A stretch of DNA of 64,000 bases from DTDR01 sp964505415 (GCA_964505415.1 CAZDHW010000007.1:1-64000), one strand, 5' to 3'; positions 9,098-17,442 are shown, counted from the first letter of the stretch. Translations and numbers: made by a program. Notes: a model not told the origin generated them from the sequence alone.

Positions 9098-10233
9098 TTT
9101 ACAGTAAAAATATTGTTTATAAATTGAAAAAGATTATTTATAAAAGTAAAATCTTTAAAAATTACTGCTAAGGTAGCGATGAGCGTGGAAACAACAAAAA
9201 TAACTAAAATTATTGCCTTTAAGAAATCTTCGCCTTTTAAGGAACCTAACATATGAGGTTCAGGTTTTAAATAACAAGAAGCAGCAAACATCTCTTCACC
9301 AATTAAGGTATAATCACAAGCGGCAATAAAGAAAGGTAATTGGGTAATGGCAGTTGTTCCAGCAATTTGGATAGCACCAACTGAATGGCCGGTTTCCGCC
9401 AAAATTAAAGATTCAGCAAAGAAATAACCTTGCCAAAAAATTGCTCCGGGTTTTTCTCGTAAAATAATTCCGTCACAACCAGCAGCATAACCAAATTGGT
9501 CAGAGGTTAAATAAGTAATATCACTTTCTTTATAAAGGTCTGGTCTATTAGCTTCTAAATAGGCTTCTTTTACTGTTTCTTGAGCAGCTGCCATTACAAT
9601 TGGGTCATAATTGGGAATTAAGAGTCTGGTTCCGTATTCGGCACATTTTTTGGCAATCTTAGAAAGAATTGATAAGGCAGCAATTGTTACCACATCGGTT
9701 ATAACACCAAGACCAAAAGAAAATAGAATTGGTCTACCCATTTCGGTCGCTCTTCCAACCGCATCATCAATCGCATCTAAACCAGCAATCTTTCTCACAA
9801 ATAATTTTTCGCCTTTCTTGGCTTTTTCAATATAATATAAAAAGACTACAAACAAAATGATGGTAATGATTAAGACATTTAAACGGTTGGTATTAAACCA
9901 TTGGGCTTTAGAATAGATAGGGCCAATAATTTCTGATTTTAAGGTATCCTTTTCTCTTATTGCCCATATTTGATAATAATAATCTTTACCATCAATTAAA
10001 CCTTTATCTTCATAGGTATTATATTGGGATAAAACAAAACCAACATTTATAAATTCCTTTTCCTTTTCTTTTCGGTAGATTTCAAAAAATTTTATCGGGT
10101 TGGTATCGGAAAGAAATTCTTCTTTTATCTTCCATTCTAAGGTGATACTACCACCTTCATCGGCAGGGGTATCATAGCCTTTGATATTTTGAAAATAGCT
10201 ATTCTGAAAAATAAGAAAAATAATTAAAAACAT
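9094..10233 (-). CDS. FN3-TM-DUF6754-type protein, first gene of an unknown membrane module
   Basis: A 379-residue protein. A short hydrophobic leader (MFLIIFLIFQNSYF) is followed by a fibronectin type III domain at about 25-110 (SITLEWKI, DGKDYYYQIWAIRE), a transmembrane helix at about 118-137 (VLIITIILFVVFLYYIE), a conserved domain (AVGRATEMGRPILFSFG, YAAGCDGIILREKPGA, IQIAGTTAITQLPFFIAACD, YTLIGEEMFAASCY) and a last helix. From memory this matches proteins annotated DUF6754; function unknown. It starts the operon from its own promoter and overlaps the next gene by 4 bases. Confidence 0.75.
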   Translation of the reverse strand: MFLIIFLIFQNSYFQNIKGYDTPADEGGSITLEWKIKEEFLSDTNPIKFFEIYRKEKEKEFINVGFVLSQYNTYEDKGLIDGKDYYYQIWAIREKDTLKSEIIGPIYSKAQWFNTNRLNVLIITIILFVVFLYYIEKAKKGEKLFVRKIAGLDAIDDAVGRATEMGRPILFSFGLGVITDVVTIAALSILSKIAKKCAEYGTRLLIPNYDPIVMAAAQETVKEAYLEANRPDLYKESDITYLTSDQFGYAAGCDGIILREKPGAIFWQGYFFAESLILAETGHSVGAIQIAGTTAITQLPFFIAACDYTLIGEEMFAASCYLKPEPHMLGSLKGEDFLKAIILVIFVVSTLIATLAVIFKDFTFINNLFQFINNIFTVK

Positions 10234-10240
10234 TTAAATA

Positions 10241-10268
10241 ATTATAAAAAAATTTTATAATATTTCAA
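10241..10268 (-). promoter_or_regulatory. Predicted leaderless promoter of the DUF6754-type operon
   Basis: On the minus strand: TTGAAA (10268-10263), a 16-base spacer and TATAAT (10246-10241), ending 7 bases before the ATG at 10233. There is no ribosome-binding site. It lies back to back with the aspS promoter. Confidence 0.6.
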
Positions 10269-10274
10269 TTATTT

Positions 10275-10302
10275 TTGACAATATAAATATTTTAATTAAA
10301 AT
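10275..10302 (+). promoter_or_regulatory. Predicted leaderless promoter of the aspS-gatCAB operon
   Basis: TTGACA at 10275-10280, a 16-base spacer and TAAAAT at 10297-10302, 8 bases before ATG 10311. The AAAAGG next to the ATG would lie largely upstream of the predicted transcript start, so it is unlikely to act as a ribosome-binding site. Confidence 0.6.
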
Positions 10303-10310
10303 AAAAGGAT

Positions 10311-11606
10311 ATGAAGAGGATTTTGATAAAAGATTTAAGAAAGTATCTCAATAAAGAAGTTTTGCTTTTCTGTTGGGTTGAAGGAATTAGAAAAATTGGT
10401 CGTTTACAATTTTTTATTCTCCGCGACCGGAGTGGTCAGATTCAAGGAATTTGTGATAAGGAGATTGAAAACCTTTCAAAGGTTGAAAAATCAACGGTTT
10501 GTAAAATTTGGGGAAAAGTGAAAGAAGAAAGTCAAGCACCAAAGGGGATGGAAGTTGTGATTAATAAGATTGAAATCCTTAGTTTACCAAAAGCGGTTTT
10601 GCCTTTTGAATATTATCGCGACCTCTCACTTTTAAATCTAAGGTTAGATACGATTTTAGATTACCGCCCCTTAAGTTTAAGGAATATAAAGATTGGTAAT
10701 ATTTTCAGAATAAAACAGGCAATTGTTAAATGTTTCCGCACTTTTTTAGAGAAGCATGATTTTTTAGAAGTTCATACTCCTAAGATTGTTGCTTCGGGAA
10801 CTGAAGGTGGAACCCAACTTTTTAAGATTGAGTATTTTGACAAAGTTGCTTATTTGGCTCAAAGCCCCCAATTTTATAAACAGATGCTCGTGGGCGCTGG
10901 TTTCGAAAGGGTTTATGAGGTTGGTTTTGTCTATCGGGCAGAAGACCACGAAACCTCAAGACATTTAAACGAATATCTTTCGTTAGATTTGGAGATGGGC
11001 TTTATTGAAGATGAAGATGAGGTGATGACTTTGGAAGTGAAGTTTTTGAAATACCTTTTTAAATATTTAAGAAAGAATTATTCGGAGATTTTAAAAGATT
11101 ATCAAATAGAATTAGAGGAGATTAAAGATATTCCCCGGATCCCTTTTTATGAAGCTAAGGAAATTTTAAAAAAGGAATATAACAAAGAAGAAAAAGGTGA
11201 TGATTTGTCACCGGAAGAAGAAAGACTTTTATGTGATTATTCTTTAAGGAAATACGGAACCCCCTTTGTTTTTATTACCAAATTTCCCACAAGTGCCCGC
11301 CCTTTTTACACCATGCCAGATACTAATCCAGTTTATTCCCGGGGTTTTGATTTATTATACAAAGGTATGGAGATAACTACTGGTAGCCAAAGGATTCATG
11401 ATTATGATATGCTTTATGAGAATATTAAAAAATTTGGTTATAATCCTGAGAATTTTCGTTTTTATTTAGAAATTTTTAAATATGGTATGCCTCCTCACGG
11501 TGGTTTAGCAATTGGTTGTGAAAGGCTTACCCAACAGCTTTTAAATTTAAAAAATATTAGAGAAGCCAGTCTCTTTCCTCGGGATCGCTATCGGGTAACA
11601 CCATGA
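10311..11606 (+). CDS. aspS: Archaeal-type aspartyl-tRNA synthetase, probably non-discriminating
   Basis: A class II aminoacyl-tRNA synthetase. An N-terminal OB fold (about 1-105) is followed by the catalytic core with motif 2 (FVYRAEDHETSRHLNEY) and motif 3 (GGLAIGCERLTQQLL), ending FPRDRYRVTP, which is typical of AspRS. At 431 residues it lacks the large insertion of bacterial-type AspRS and matches the archaeal/eukaryotic form. The OB-fold segment CWVEGIRKIG has Glu where discriminating archaeal enzymes have a Trp, as far as I can align by eye. With gatCAB downstream, it probably makes both Asp-tRNA(Asp) and Asp-tRNA(Asn), the latter then amidated. AsnRS is less likely from the C-terminal motif. 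Confidence 0.9.
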   Translation: MKRILIKDLRKYLNKEVLLFCWVEGIRKIGRLQFFILRDRSGQIQGICDKEIENLSKVEKSTVCKIWGKVKEESQAPKGMEVVINKIEILSLPKAVLPFEYYRDLSLLNLRLDTILDYRPLSLRNIKIGNIFRIKQAIVKCFRTFLEKHDFLEVHTPKIVASGTEGGTQLFKIEYFDKVAYLAQSPQFYKQMLVGAGFERVYEVGFVYRAEDHETSRHLNEYLSLDLEMGFIEDEDEVMTLEVKFLKYLFKYLRKNYSEILKDYQIELEEIKDIPRIPFYEAKEILKKEYNKEEKGDDLSPEEERLLCDYSLRKYGTPFVFITKFPTSARPFYTMPDTNPVYSRGFDLLYKGMEITTGSQRIHDYDMLYENIKKFGYNPENFRFYLEIFKYGMPPHGGLAIGCERLTQQLLNLKNIREASLFPRDRYRVTP

Positions 11607-12271
11607 TAAAGAAAGTGACCTTAGAAAGACTTTCTAAGGATAAAGAAGTTATTTCCTTAATCAATTCAGCTGATAAGCAATTGGCAATAATTGGTTATAC
11701 GGAACACGGTTTACGGCATGCCCGGTTGGTTGCTGAAAGGAGTTATTATATTTTAAAGAAATTAGAATATGAAGAAAGAAAAGCCGAATTAGCAGCGATA
11801 ACCGGTTTCTTGCACGATATTGGTAATGTCGTTAATCGGGATAAACATGAACATATGTCCGCAATCTTGGCTTACCAAATATTAAAAAGAATGAAGATGC
11901 CTTATTCAGAAATTTTGGAAGTGGTTGCCGCCTTAGGTAATCATCACGAAGAAGATGGAACCCCAATTTCGGAAATTTCTGCCGCTCTGATAATTGCTGA
12001 CAAATCGGATGTTCACCGAACAAGGGTAAGGAATCCCGAGTTTGTGAAATTTGATATCCATGACCGGGTTAATTACGCGGTTACGAGGTCAGTATTAAAT
12101 GTTGACAATAAAAGAAAAAGAATAATTTTTGATTTAGAGATTGATATCAAGATTGCGCCGGTAATGGAATATTTTGAAATTTTTTTAAACCGAATGATAA
12201 TGGCCCGAAGGGCTTCACTCTTCTTAGGTTGTCAGTTTGAACTTTATATCAATCAAGCCAAATTGGTTTAA
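11603..12271 (+). CDS. HD-domain metal-dependent phosphohydrolase
   Basis: A 222-residue cytoplasmic HD-superfamily protein. Metal-ligand motifs are visible in order: GYTEHGLRHA near 33-42, LHDIGN near 72-77, NHHEEDG near 113-119 and IADKSDVHRTRVRN near 131-144. The substrate is unknown; related proteins are annotated only as HD-domain hydrolases. It overlaps aspS by 4 bases and gatC by 1 base, so it is locked into the transamidation operon, although a link to tRNA or nucleotide metabolism is only inferred from position. Confidence 0.8.
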   Translation: MIKKVTLERLSKDKEVISLINSADKQLAIIGYTEHGLRHARLVAERSYYILKKLEYEERKAELAAITGFLHDIGNVVNRDKHEHMSAILAYQILKRMKMPYSEILEVVAALGNHHEEDGTPISEISAALIIADKSDVHRTRVRNPEFVKFDIHDRVNYAVTRSVLNVDNKRKRIIFDLEIDIKIAPVMEYFEIFLNRMIMARRASLFLGCQFELYINQAKLV

Positions 12272-12543
12272 TGGAAGAAGTTATTAAAAAAGTTATTGCC
12301 TTAGCAAAATTAAAATTTGATAAGGAAGGGTTGGAAAATTTTGTTAAAGAATGTGAGAAAATCGTTGAATATTTTCAAAAGATAAAAGCATTAAAAGCAA
12401 ACGAAAGGAAAGAGGCTCTTTATTTTCTTTATCAGTTTAAATGTCCATTAAGGGAAGATAAAGTAGAAATTTTTAAAAATGATTTTTTAAGAAATTCACC
12501 CCGCTACAAAGAAGGTTATTTTAGAATTAAAAAGATGCTTTAA
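12271..12543 (+). CDS. gatC: Asp/Glu-tRNA amidotransferase subunit C
   Basis: A small subunit that wraps between GatA and GatB and stabilises the amidotransferase. The 90 residues show the family pattern: an N-terminal helix (VIALAKLKFDKEGLENF) and the C-terminal segment PLREDKVEIFKNDFLRNSP, matching LREDxV...NAP in typical GatC. The sequence is otherwise divergent, as usual for this subunit. It sits between the HD gene (1-base overlap) and gatA (1-base overlap), which confirms the assignment. Confidence 0.85.
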   Translation: MEEVIKKVIALAKLKFDKEGLENFVKECEKIVEYFQKIKALKANERKEALYFLYQFKCPLREDKVEIFKNDFLRNSPRYKEGYFRIKKML

Positions 12544-13967
12544 TGGAGCCTTTAAAATTAAAAATTAGTGAAATCCAAGAGAAAATAAGAAAGGGAGAAC
12601 TTACCTACTCTGATTTAATAGAAACTTTTTTAAAAAGAATTGAAGAGAATAAAGATTTAAACTGCTTTATTTCAGTCTTTAAAGAAAAAGCAAGAAAAAA
12701 GGCATCTTTATGTGATAAAGAATTTAAAGAAAAAAAAGAGATAAAAAGTTTGCTTTTTGGTATTCCGATTGCAGTAAAAGACAATATTGCTTACGAAAAT
12801 GAAAGGTTAACCTGCGCTTCCAAGATATTAGAAAATTTTATTTCTCCTTACTCGGCAACGGCTGTCAAACGGTTAGAAGAAAAAGGAGCGATAATTATTG
12901 GTAAGACAAATTTGGATGAGTTTGCTATGGGTTCTTCCAATGAGTTTTCCTATTTTGGTCCGGTTTTGAATCCAATAAATAAAGAATATGTTCCTGGTGG
13001 TTCTTCTGGTGGTAGTGCGGCGGCGGTTGGTGGTAATTTAGTGCCAGTTGCTTTAGGTTCGGATACTGGTGGTTCTGTAAGGCAACCAGCAGCCTTTTGT
13101 GGTGTTTGTGGTTTAAAACCTACTTATGGAAGGGTATCAAGATTTGGTTTAGTTGCCTTTGCTTCTTCCTTAGATGTTATTGGGGTAATTGCTTCTTATG
13201 TTGAAGATTGTGCCCTGGTTTTACAAGCAATCAGTGGTTATGATGAAAATGATGCTACTTCGGTTAACTATCCGGTTCCTGATTATTTACCTTTAAAAAA
13301 TAATTTAAAAGCAGTAAGAGTAGGAATAAGCAAAGATTTCTTTCTAAAAGAAATGGATGAAAGGTTAATAAAAATTTATGAAGATTTTTTTAAAGAACTT
13401 TTAAAAATTGGGGTAAAACTTTATGAAATCTCTTTACCAACAATTAAATACGGAATTTATGCCTATCATCTTATTGCTACCTGTGAAGCTTCATCCAATT
13501 TAGCCAGATATGATGGTTTGCGCTACGGTTTAAATTTAGACGCCAAAGATATTGATGAAATTTATTTAAAAACAAGAAGTGAAGGTTTTGGTAAGGAAGT
13601 GAAAAGGAGGATTGTTTTGGGAACCTACGGACTTTCTAAAGGTTATTACGAAGAATATTATGCTAAGGGGCTGGAGGTGAAAAGAATGCTTTTTGAAGAT
13701 TTTCAAAAAGCCTTTGAAGAAGTAGATATAATTTTAGCGCCGGTTTCGCCAACCTTACCGTTTAAATTGGGTGAAAGATTGACTGACCCGATAATGATGT
13801 ATCTTTCTGACATTTTTACTGTGCCCGCTTCTTTAGTCGGTTTGCCGGCTTTAACTTTACCTTTAAAAGAAAAAATTGATAATTTTCCAATATCAATTCA
13901 GATTATCGGAAGACATTTTTGTGAAAAAGAGATTTTAGATTTTGCTTATGGAATTGAAGAATTATAA
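12543..13967 (+). CDS. gatA: Asp/Glu-tRNA amidotransferase subunit A (amidase)
   Basis: Glutaminase subunit of GatCAB. It releases ammonia from glutamine and channels it to GatB for conversion of Asp-tRNA(Asn) (and possibly Glu-tRNA(Gln)) to the amide. The amidase-signature catalytic triad is present: Lys79 in IAVKDNI, the serine of GGSSGGSAAA and the nucleophile in SDTGGSVRQPA. The 474 residues are full length. It overlaps gatC by 1 base and gatB by 20 bases. Confidence 0.95.
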   Translation: MEPLKLKISEIQEKIRKGELTYSDLIETFLKRIEENKDLNCFISVFKEKARKKASLCDKEFKEKKEIKSLLFGIPIAVKDNIAYENERLTCASKILENFISPYSATAVKRLEEKGAIIIGKTNLDEFAMGSSNEFSYFGPVLNPINKEYVPGGSSGGSAAAVGGNLVPVALGSDTGGSVRQPAAFCGVCGLKPTYGRVSRFGLVAFASSLDVIGVIASYVEDCALVLQAISGYDENDATSVNYPVPDYLPLKNNLKAVRVGISKDFFLKEMDERLIKIYEDFFKELLKIGVKLYEISLPTIKYGIYAYHLIATCEASSNLARYDGLRYGLNLDAKDIDEIYLKTRSEGFGKEVKRRIVLGTYGLSKGYYEEYYAKGLEVKRMLFEDFQKAFEEVDIILAPVSPTLPFKLGERLTDPIMMYLSDIFTVPASLVGLPALTLPLKEKIDNFPISIQIIGRHFCEKEILDFAYGIEEL

Positions 13968-15357
13968 AGTAATAATTGGCTTAGAGATTCATTGCCAATT
14001 AAAGACCGAAACCAAACTTTTCTGTTCTTGTGCCAATAGCTTTGCTGCTTTCCCCAATACCAATGTCTGTCCAATTTGTTTAGGTTATCCCGGAACATTA
14101 CCGGTTTTAAATAAAAAAGCCGTTTTTTTGGCTTTAAAATTAGCCTTAGCATTGAATTGTGAAATTGCCAAAGAAAGTTATTTTGCCCGCAAACATTATT
14201 TCTATCCAGATTTACCAAAAGGTTATCAAATTACCCAATATAAAAATCCTTTGGCTTATGATGGCTATCTTTTAATTAATAACAAAAAAATTAGAATAAG
14301 AAGGGTCCATTTAGAAGAAGATAGTGGCAAACTTATCCACACGGCTAATGAAACTTTGATCGATTTTAATCGTGCCGGTATTCCTTTGGTAGAAATTGTT
14401 ACTGAACCGGATTTTGAAAATCCTTTAGAAGTTTGTGATTTTATTGAAAAATTAAAGCAGATTTTGATATATTTAGATATTTCTGATGCCGATATGGAAA
14501 AAGGTAATTTAAGGTGCGAGCCAAACATCTCTTTGGAATATAACGGCAAAGCCTTTGAAAGGAGAGAGATAAAAAATTTGAATTCAATAAAAAATGTGAA
14601 AGAGGCGTTGGAATATGAAATTAATTATCAAAAAAGTTTATTAAAAGAAGGTAAAGAGATAGAAAGGGCAACTTTACTTTGGAATGAAAAAGAGAAGAAA
14701 ACTGAAGTAATGAGAAGTAAAGAAGAGGAAGAGGATTATCGTTATTTTTTGGAGCCCGATTTACCACCTTTGGTGATTAGCGAAAAAGAGATTGAGGAGG
14801 CAAGAAAAGAACTGAAAGAGTTGCCCGAAGAAAGAAAAAGAAGGCTTTTAAAAGAATACCCTTTAAAAGAGGAAATTTGCGAAATAATTGTTAGCGATAA
14901 AAAATTATGTGATTATTACGAAAATTTAATGAAATTGGTAAAAGATAAAAAGTTGGCTACCAATTGGCTGATAAACGAAGTTTTAAGGATTTTAAACGAA
15001 AAAAATATTACTATTGAGGAATTTCCTTTAGAAATTGAAAAACTGGCTTATTTTTTAAATCTTTTAAGTGAAAAAAGATTGCCGATGGGAAATATTAAGA
15101 AAATTTTTTACGAACTGGTGGAAAAGAAGATAGAAATTTCTGACCTTTTAAAATTGACAATTAAAGAAAAAGAAGAAGATTTAGAGAAAGTGATTGAAGA
15201 AGTTTTAATAAAAGAGAAAGAAGTTGTCGAAAAATACAAAAAAGGCAAAAAAGGGGTTATTGGTTATTTGATTGGCGAGGTGGTAAAAAGATATAATGGC
15301 AAGATTGACCCAAGAGAGGTGAAAGAAAAGTTAATAGAGATATTGGAAAAAAATTGA
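13948..15357 (+). CDS. gatB: Asp/Glu-tRNA amidotransferase subunit B
   Basis: Kinase and tRNA-binding subunit of GatCAB. It phosphorylates the aminoacyl group and transfers ammonia from GatA. Motifs include VIIGLEIHCQL, zinc-site cysteines (FCSCANSF, NVCPICLGYPG), the substrate segment KHYFYPDLPKGYQITQY and a C-terminal YqeY-like helical domain (about 330-469, ending GKIDPREVKEKLIEIL). The frame opens with TTG 13942, but ATG 13948 (MELKNYKVIIG) is the likelier start and gives 469 residues. The 3' end carries the -35 box of the tRNA-Ala promoter. Confidence 0.95.
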   Translation: MELKNYKVIIGLEIHCQLKTETKLFCSCANSFAAFPNTNVCPICLGYPGTLPVLNKKAVFLALKLALALNCEIAKESYFARKHYFYPDLPKGYQITQYKNPLAYDGYLLINNKKIRIRRVHLEEDSGKLIHTANETLIDFNRAGIPLVEIVTEPDFENPLEVCDFIEKLKQILIYLDISDADMEKGNLRCEPNISLEYNGKAFERREIKNLNSIKNVKEALEYEINYQKSLLKEGKEIERATLLWNEKEKKTEVMRSKEEEEDYRYFLEPDLPPLVISEKEIEEARKELKELPEERKRRLLKEYPLKEEICEIIVSDKKLCDYYENLMKLVKDKKLATNWLINEVLRILNEKNITIEEFPLEIEKLAYFLNLLSEKRLPMGNIKKIFYELVEKKIEISDLLKLTIKEKEEDLEKVIEEVLIKEKEVVEKYKKGKKGVIGYLIGEVVKRYNGKIDPREVKEKLIEILEKN

Positions 15358-15381
15358 AATTTTTTTATAATTTTTTATAAT
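15354..15381 (+). promoter_or_regulatory. Predicted promoter of tRNA-Ala
   Basis: TTGAAA at 15354-15359 overlaps the gatB stop. A 16-base spacer leads to TATAAT at 15376-15381, 9 bases before the mature tRNA. Confidence 0.6.
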
Positions 15382-15390
15382 AATTTAGTT

Positions 15391-15464
15391 GGGGGTGTAG
15401 CTCAGACTGGGAGAGCATCTGCTTTGCAAGCAGAAGGTCGGCGGTTCGAATCCGCTCACCTCCA
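15391..15464 (+). tRNA. tRNA-Ala (anticodon TGC)
   Basis: A complete 74-base cloverleaf. Acceptor GGGGGTG pairs with CACCTCC (one G-T pair). The D stem is GCTC/GAGC, the anticodon stem TCTGC/GCAGA with loop TTTGCAA (anticodon TGC), and the T arm GGCGG-TTCGAAT-CCGCT. The discriminator is A. The 3' CCA is not encoded, so a CCA-adding enzyme is required. Confidence 0.95.
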
Positions 15465-15782
15465 TTAAAAATATTAAAGAAACATCTCAATTTTGGATAT
15501 AAGAAAGCAATTTTTTAGACTTAAAATTAAAAATAACCACCCTAATTATTCCCTTAAAAAATCTTGAGAAAGATATAAATAAGGTGGTATAGGGGATAGC
15601 TCCCTATAATTTTTCTCAAATTCATTTAAATCGTTATATTTCAATTATTTAAATAAATTTTCAGGCTTTAAAAAAGTTTCCTAATAGGAAAGTTTCCCGT
15701 TCTTATAAATTGTTGAATCTCAATAGTTTAACCTATACTTCAAAAAACTTGAATCTTAAATTTTTTTATTTATTCTAAAATT
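15465..15782. other. Intergenic region with a possible structured RNA at 15536-15619
   Basis: A 318-base gap with no credible gene. An outer inverted repeat, TTGAGAAAGAT (15564-15574) with ATTTTTCTCAA (15609-15619), encloses a second hairpin, TATAGGG (15588-15594) with CCCTATA (15602-15608). GGTGGT (15583-15588) can instead pair with ACCACC (15536-15541), and CCCTA (15540-15544) competes for TAGGG. TCTCAA occurs three times (15485, 15614, 15718). A short palindrome, TTTCC-TAATA-GGAAA, lies at 15677-15691 upstream of the XRE gene. This could be a small RNA or a regulatory leader; nothing here matches a riboswitch I know. Confidence 0.3.
15749..15776 (+). promoter_or_regulatory. Predicted leaderless promoter of the XRE regulator
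   Basis: TTGAAT at 15749-15754, a 16-base spacer and TATTCT at 15771-15776, 6 bases before ATG 15783. There is no Shine-Dalgarno sequence. Confidence 0.45.
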
Positions 15783-16610
15783 ATGAATTTTTCAAAGGTT
15801 ATTGGTAATTTATTAAAAGAATTAAGAAAAGAAAGGGGTTTAACTTTGAAAAATATTGCTTATTATTGTAAAAAGAATATAAGTTATCTTTCGAAATTAG
15901 AAAAAGGGAAGATAAAAGAACCATCAATAAATCTCATTTTAAATTATTTAAGGGCTTTACATATCCCTTTTAGCAAATTCTTTTCCCAAATTGATGAATT
16001 AGAGTTTAAAAGGTTATTTGCGAAAGAGAAAAAAGATAAAAGATTAAAAAAATATCTTTTAGGTATAAGATATCAGAAAAAGCCAGTTATTAATTATCCT
16101 CAATACCTTGCTAAAAAGATAGAAAACCTTCTTCTTTCCTTTAATATTCCTAAGGATTTAATTAAAAAATATGGGAAATATTCGGAAAAGATTTTTGAAG
16201 CCCTATCAGAAGGAAAAGATATTGAAAAAATGAAAGTTGAAGGTCTTGATGTTGATAAAATGGCAATGATTAAAAAATTGACCGAAAAAGCCTATAAAAG
16301 GGAAATAAAAAGAAAAAGGCAAGTAAAACCAATTACTGACGAAAAACTTAAAAAGATGGCGGAAGGTTACGAGAAATATCAAAAAGAAAGACTTCTGATT
16401 GAAGAGCAGGCAAAGCAGTTGCTTTTTAATAAGGGGATAAAGGTGGTGGAATTGAAAGATTATTTAAACCAAATTCGGAAATACCATTCTTTAAAAAGAA
16501 AGAAGAAAATAAAAAAGATTTTGAAATGGGAAGAAACTATTGAAAAATCTTCTTTGGATAAAGAGATTATAAAAAATTTAAAAGCAATTGTTGACCAAGT
16601 TATTAAATAA
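15783..16610 (+). CDS. XRE-family HTH transcriptional regulator with long basic C-terminal region
   Basis: Residues about 5-70 form a Cro/CI-type helix-turn-helix (IGNLLKELRKERGLTLKNIA, YCKKNISYLSKLEKGKIKEP). The remaining 200 residues are lysine-rich, helical and probably coiled-coil (KMAEGYEKYQKERLLIEEQ), with no family I recognise. The DNA-binding role is clear from the HTH; the target is unknown. It stands alone behind its own promoter and a palindrome at 15677-15691, which could be an autoregulatory operator. Its stop overlaps the parB stop by 8 bases. Confidence 0.75.
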   Translation: MNFSKVIGNLLKELRKERGLTLKNIAYYCKKNISYLSKLEKGKIKEPSINLILNYLRALHIPFSKFFSQIDELEFKRLFAKEKKDKRLKKYLLGIRYQKKPVINYPQYLAKKIENLLLSFNIPKDLIKKYGKYSEKIFEALSEGKDIEKMKVEGLDVDKMAMIKKLTEKAYKREIKRKRQVKPITDEKLKKMAEGYEKYQKERLLIEEQAKQLLFNKGIKVVELKDYLNQIRKYHSLKRKKKIKKILKWEETIEKSSLDKEIIKNLKAIVDQVIK

Positions 16611-17442
16611 TCTTGTCAATAATTCTATTTAAATCTTCATCGGAATAGAATTCAATAATTATATTTCCTCCTTCTTCTTTTTTATTAATGCTCACTTTTG
16701 TTCCCAGGTATTCTTTCAATCTTTCTTCCAAATCTAAGATAAAGGGGTCTTTTTTTTCTTTTTCGCCTCTTTTCCTTTTTTTTCCTTCTAAAGAAGCGAT
16801 TTTGTTTTCCAATTGTCTTACCGAAAGACCATCATTAATTATCTTTTCCGCCCATTGTTCTTGGAGCTGTCTATCAGATAGAGAAAGAAGAATTTTCGCG
16901 TGGCCAACGGTAATTAAGCCGCTCGCCAAATAATCTCTCACTTTTGGGGGTAAAGTCAATAATCTTAACATATTGGTAATGGTTGCCCGGTCTTTACCAA
17001 CCTTTTCGGCAATCTTTTCGTGGGTATAGTTAAATTCTTCAATTAAACTTTTGTAACCTAAGGCTTCCTCTATTGGATTTAAATCTTCCCGGTGTAAATT
17101 TTCAATCAATGCCATTTCAATCATTTCCGGCTCACTCACATTTTTCACAATCACTGGCACTTCACTAAGTCCGGCTAATTTTGCCGCTCGCCATCTTCTT
17201 TCCCCCATAATTAATTGGTAACCTTCACGCGTTCTTCTTACTACTAAGGGCTGTAAAATTCCTTTTTCTTTAATCGAATTTGCCAATTCTTCTAAACTTT
17301 TTTCATCAATCAATTTCCTTGGTTGGTAAGGATTTAATTTTATTTCCTCAATCTTTAAATAAATAACTTCGTTTTCTAAAATTTTTTTGGTTTCTTCGGA
17401 AATGAGGGCGTTAAGCCCTTTCCCTAAAGCTTTATGCTTCAT
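16603..17442 (-). CDS. parB: Chromosome-partitioning protein ParB
   Basis: A CTP-dependent parS-binding clamp for chromosome segregation. The 279 residues show the family start (KALGKGLNALI), the ParB/Srx nucleotide-binding motifs (NPYQPRKLIDEKSLEELANSI, GERRWRAAKLAG, ENLHREDLNPIEEA) and the HTH (THEKIAEKVGKDRATITNML), then a linker and a C-terminal dimerisation segment. It overlaps parA by 11 bases. I saw no consensus parS palindrome in the window. Confidence 0.95.
   Translation of the reverse strand: MKHKALGKGLNALISEETKKILENEVIYLKIEEIKLNPYQPRKLIDEKSLEELANSIKEKGILQPLVVRRTREGYQLIMGERRWRAAKLAGLSEVPVIVKNVSEPEMIEMALIENLHREDLNPIEEALGYKSLIEEFNYTHEKIAEKVGKDRATITNMLRLLTLPPKVRDYLASGLITVGHAKILLSLSDRQLQEQWAEKIINDGLSVRQLENKIASLEGKKRKRGEKEKKDPFILDLEERLKEYLGTKVSINKKEEGGNIIIEFYSDEDLNRIIDKII

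Noticed and set aside
10261..10274. Recurrent TATTTCAATTATTT in several gaps (also near 15638 and 33932), considered as a dispersed repeat or CRISPR fragment
   Set aside because: Copies are few, short and irregularly placed. At 10263-10268 it is the -35 box of a promoter; the others fit random AT-rich sequence.
12271..12543. Doubt that the 90-residue gene is gatC because of low similarity
   Set aside because: The PLREDKVE...LRNSP segment and the position directly before gatA settle it.
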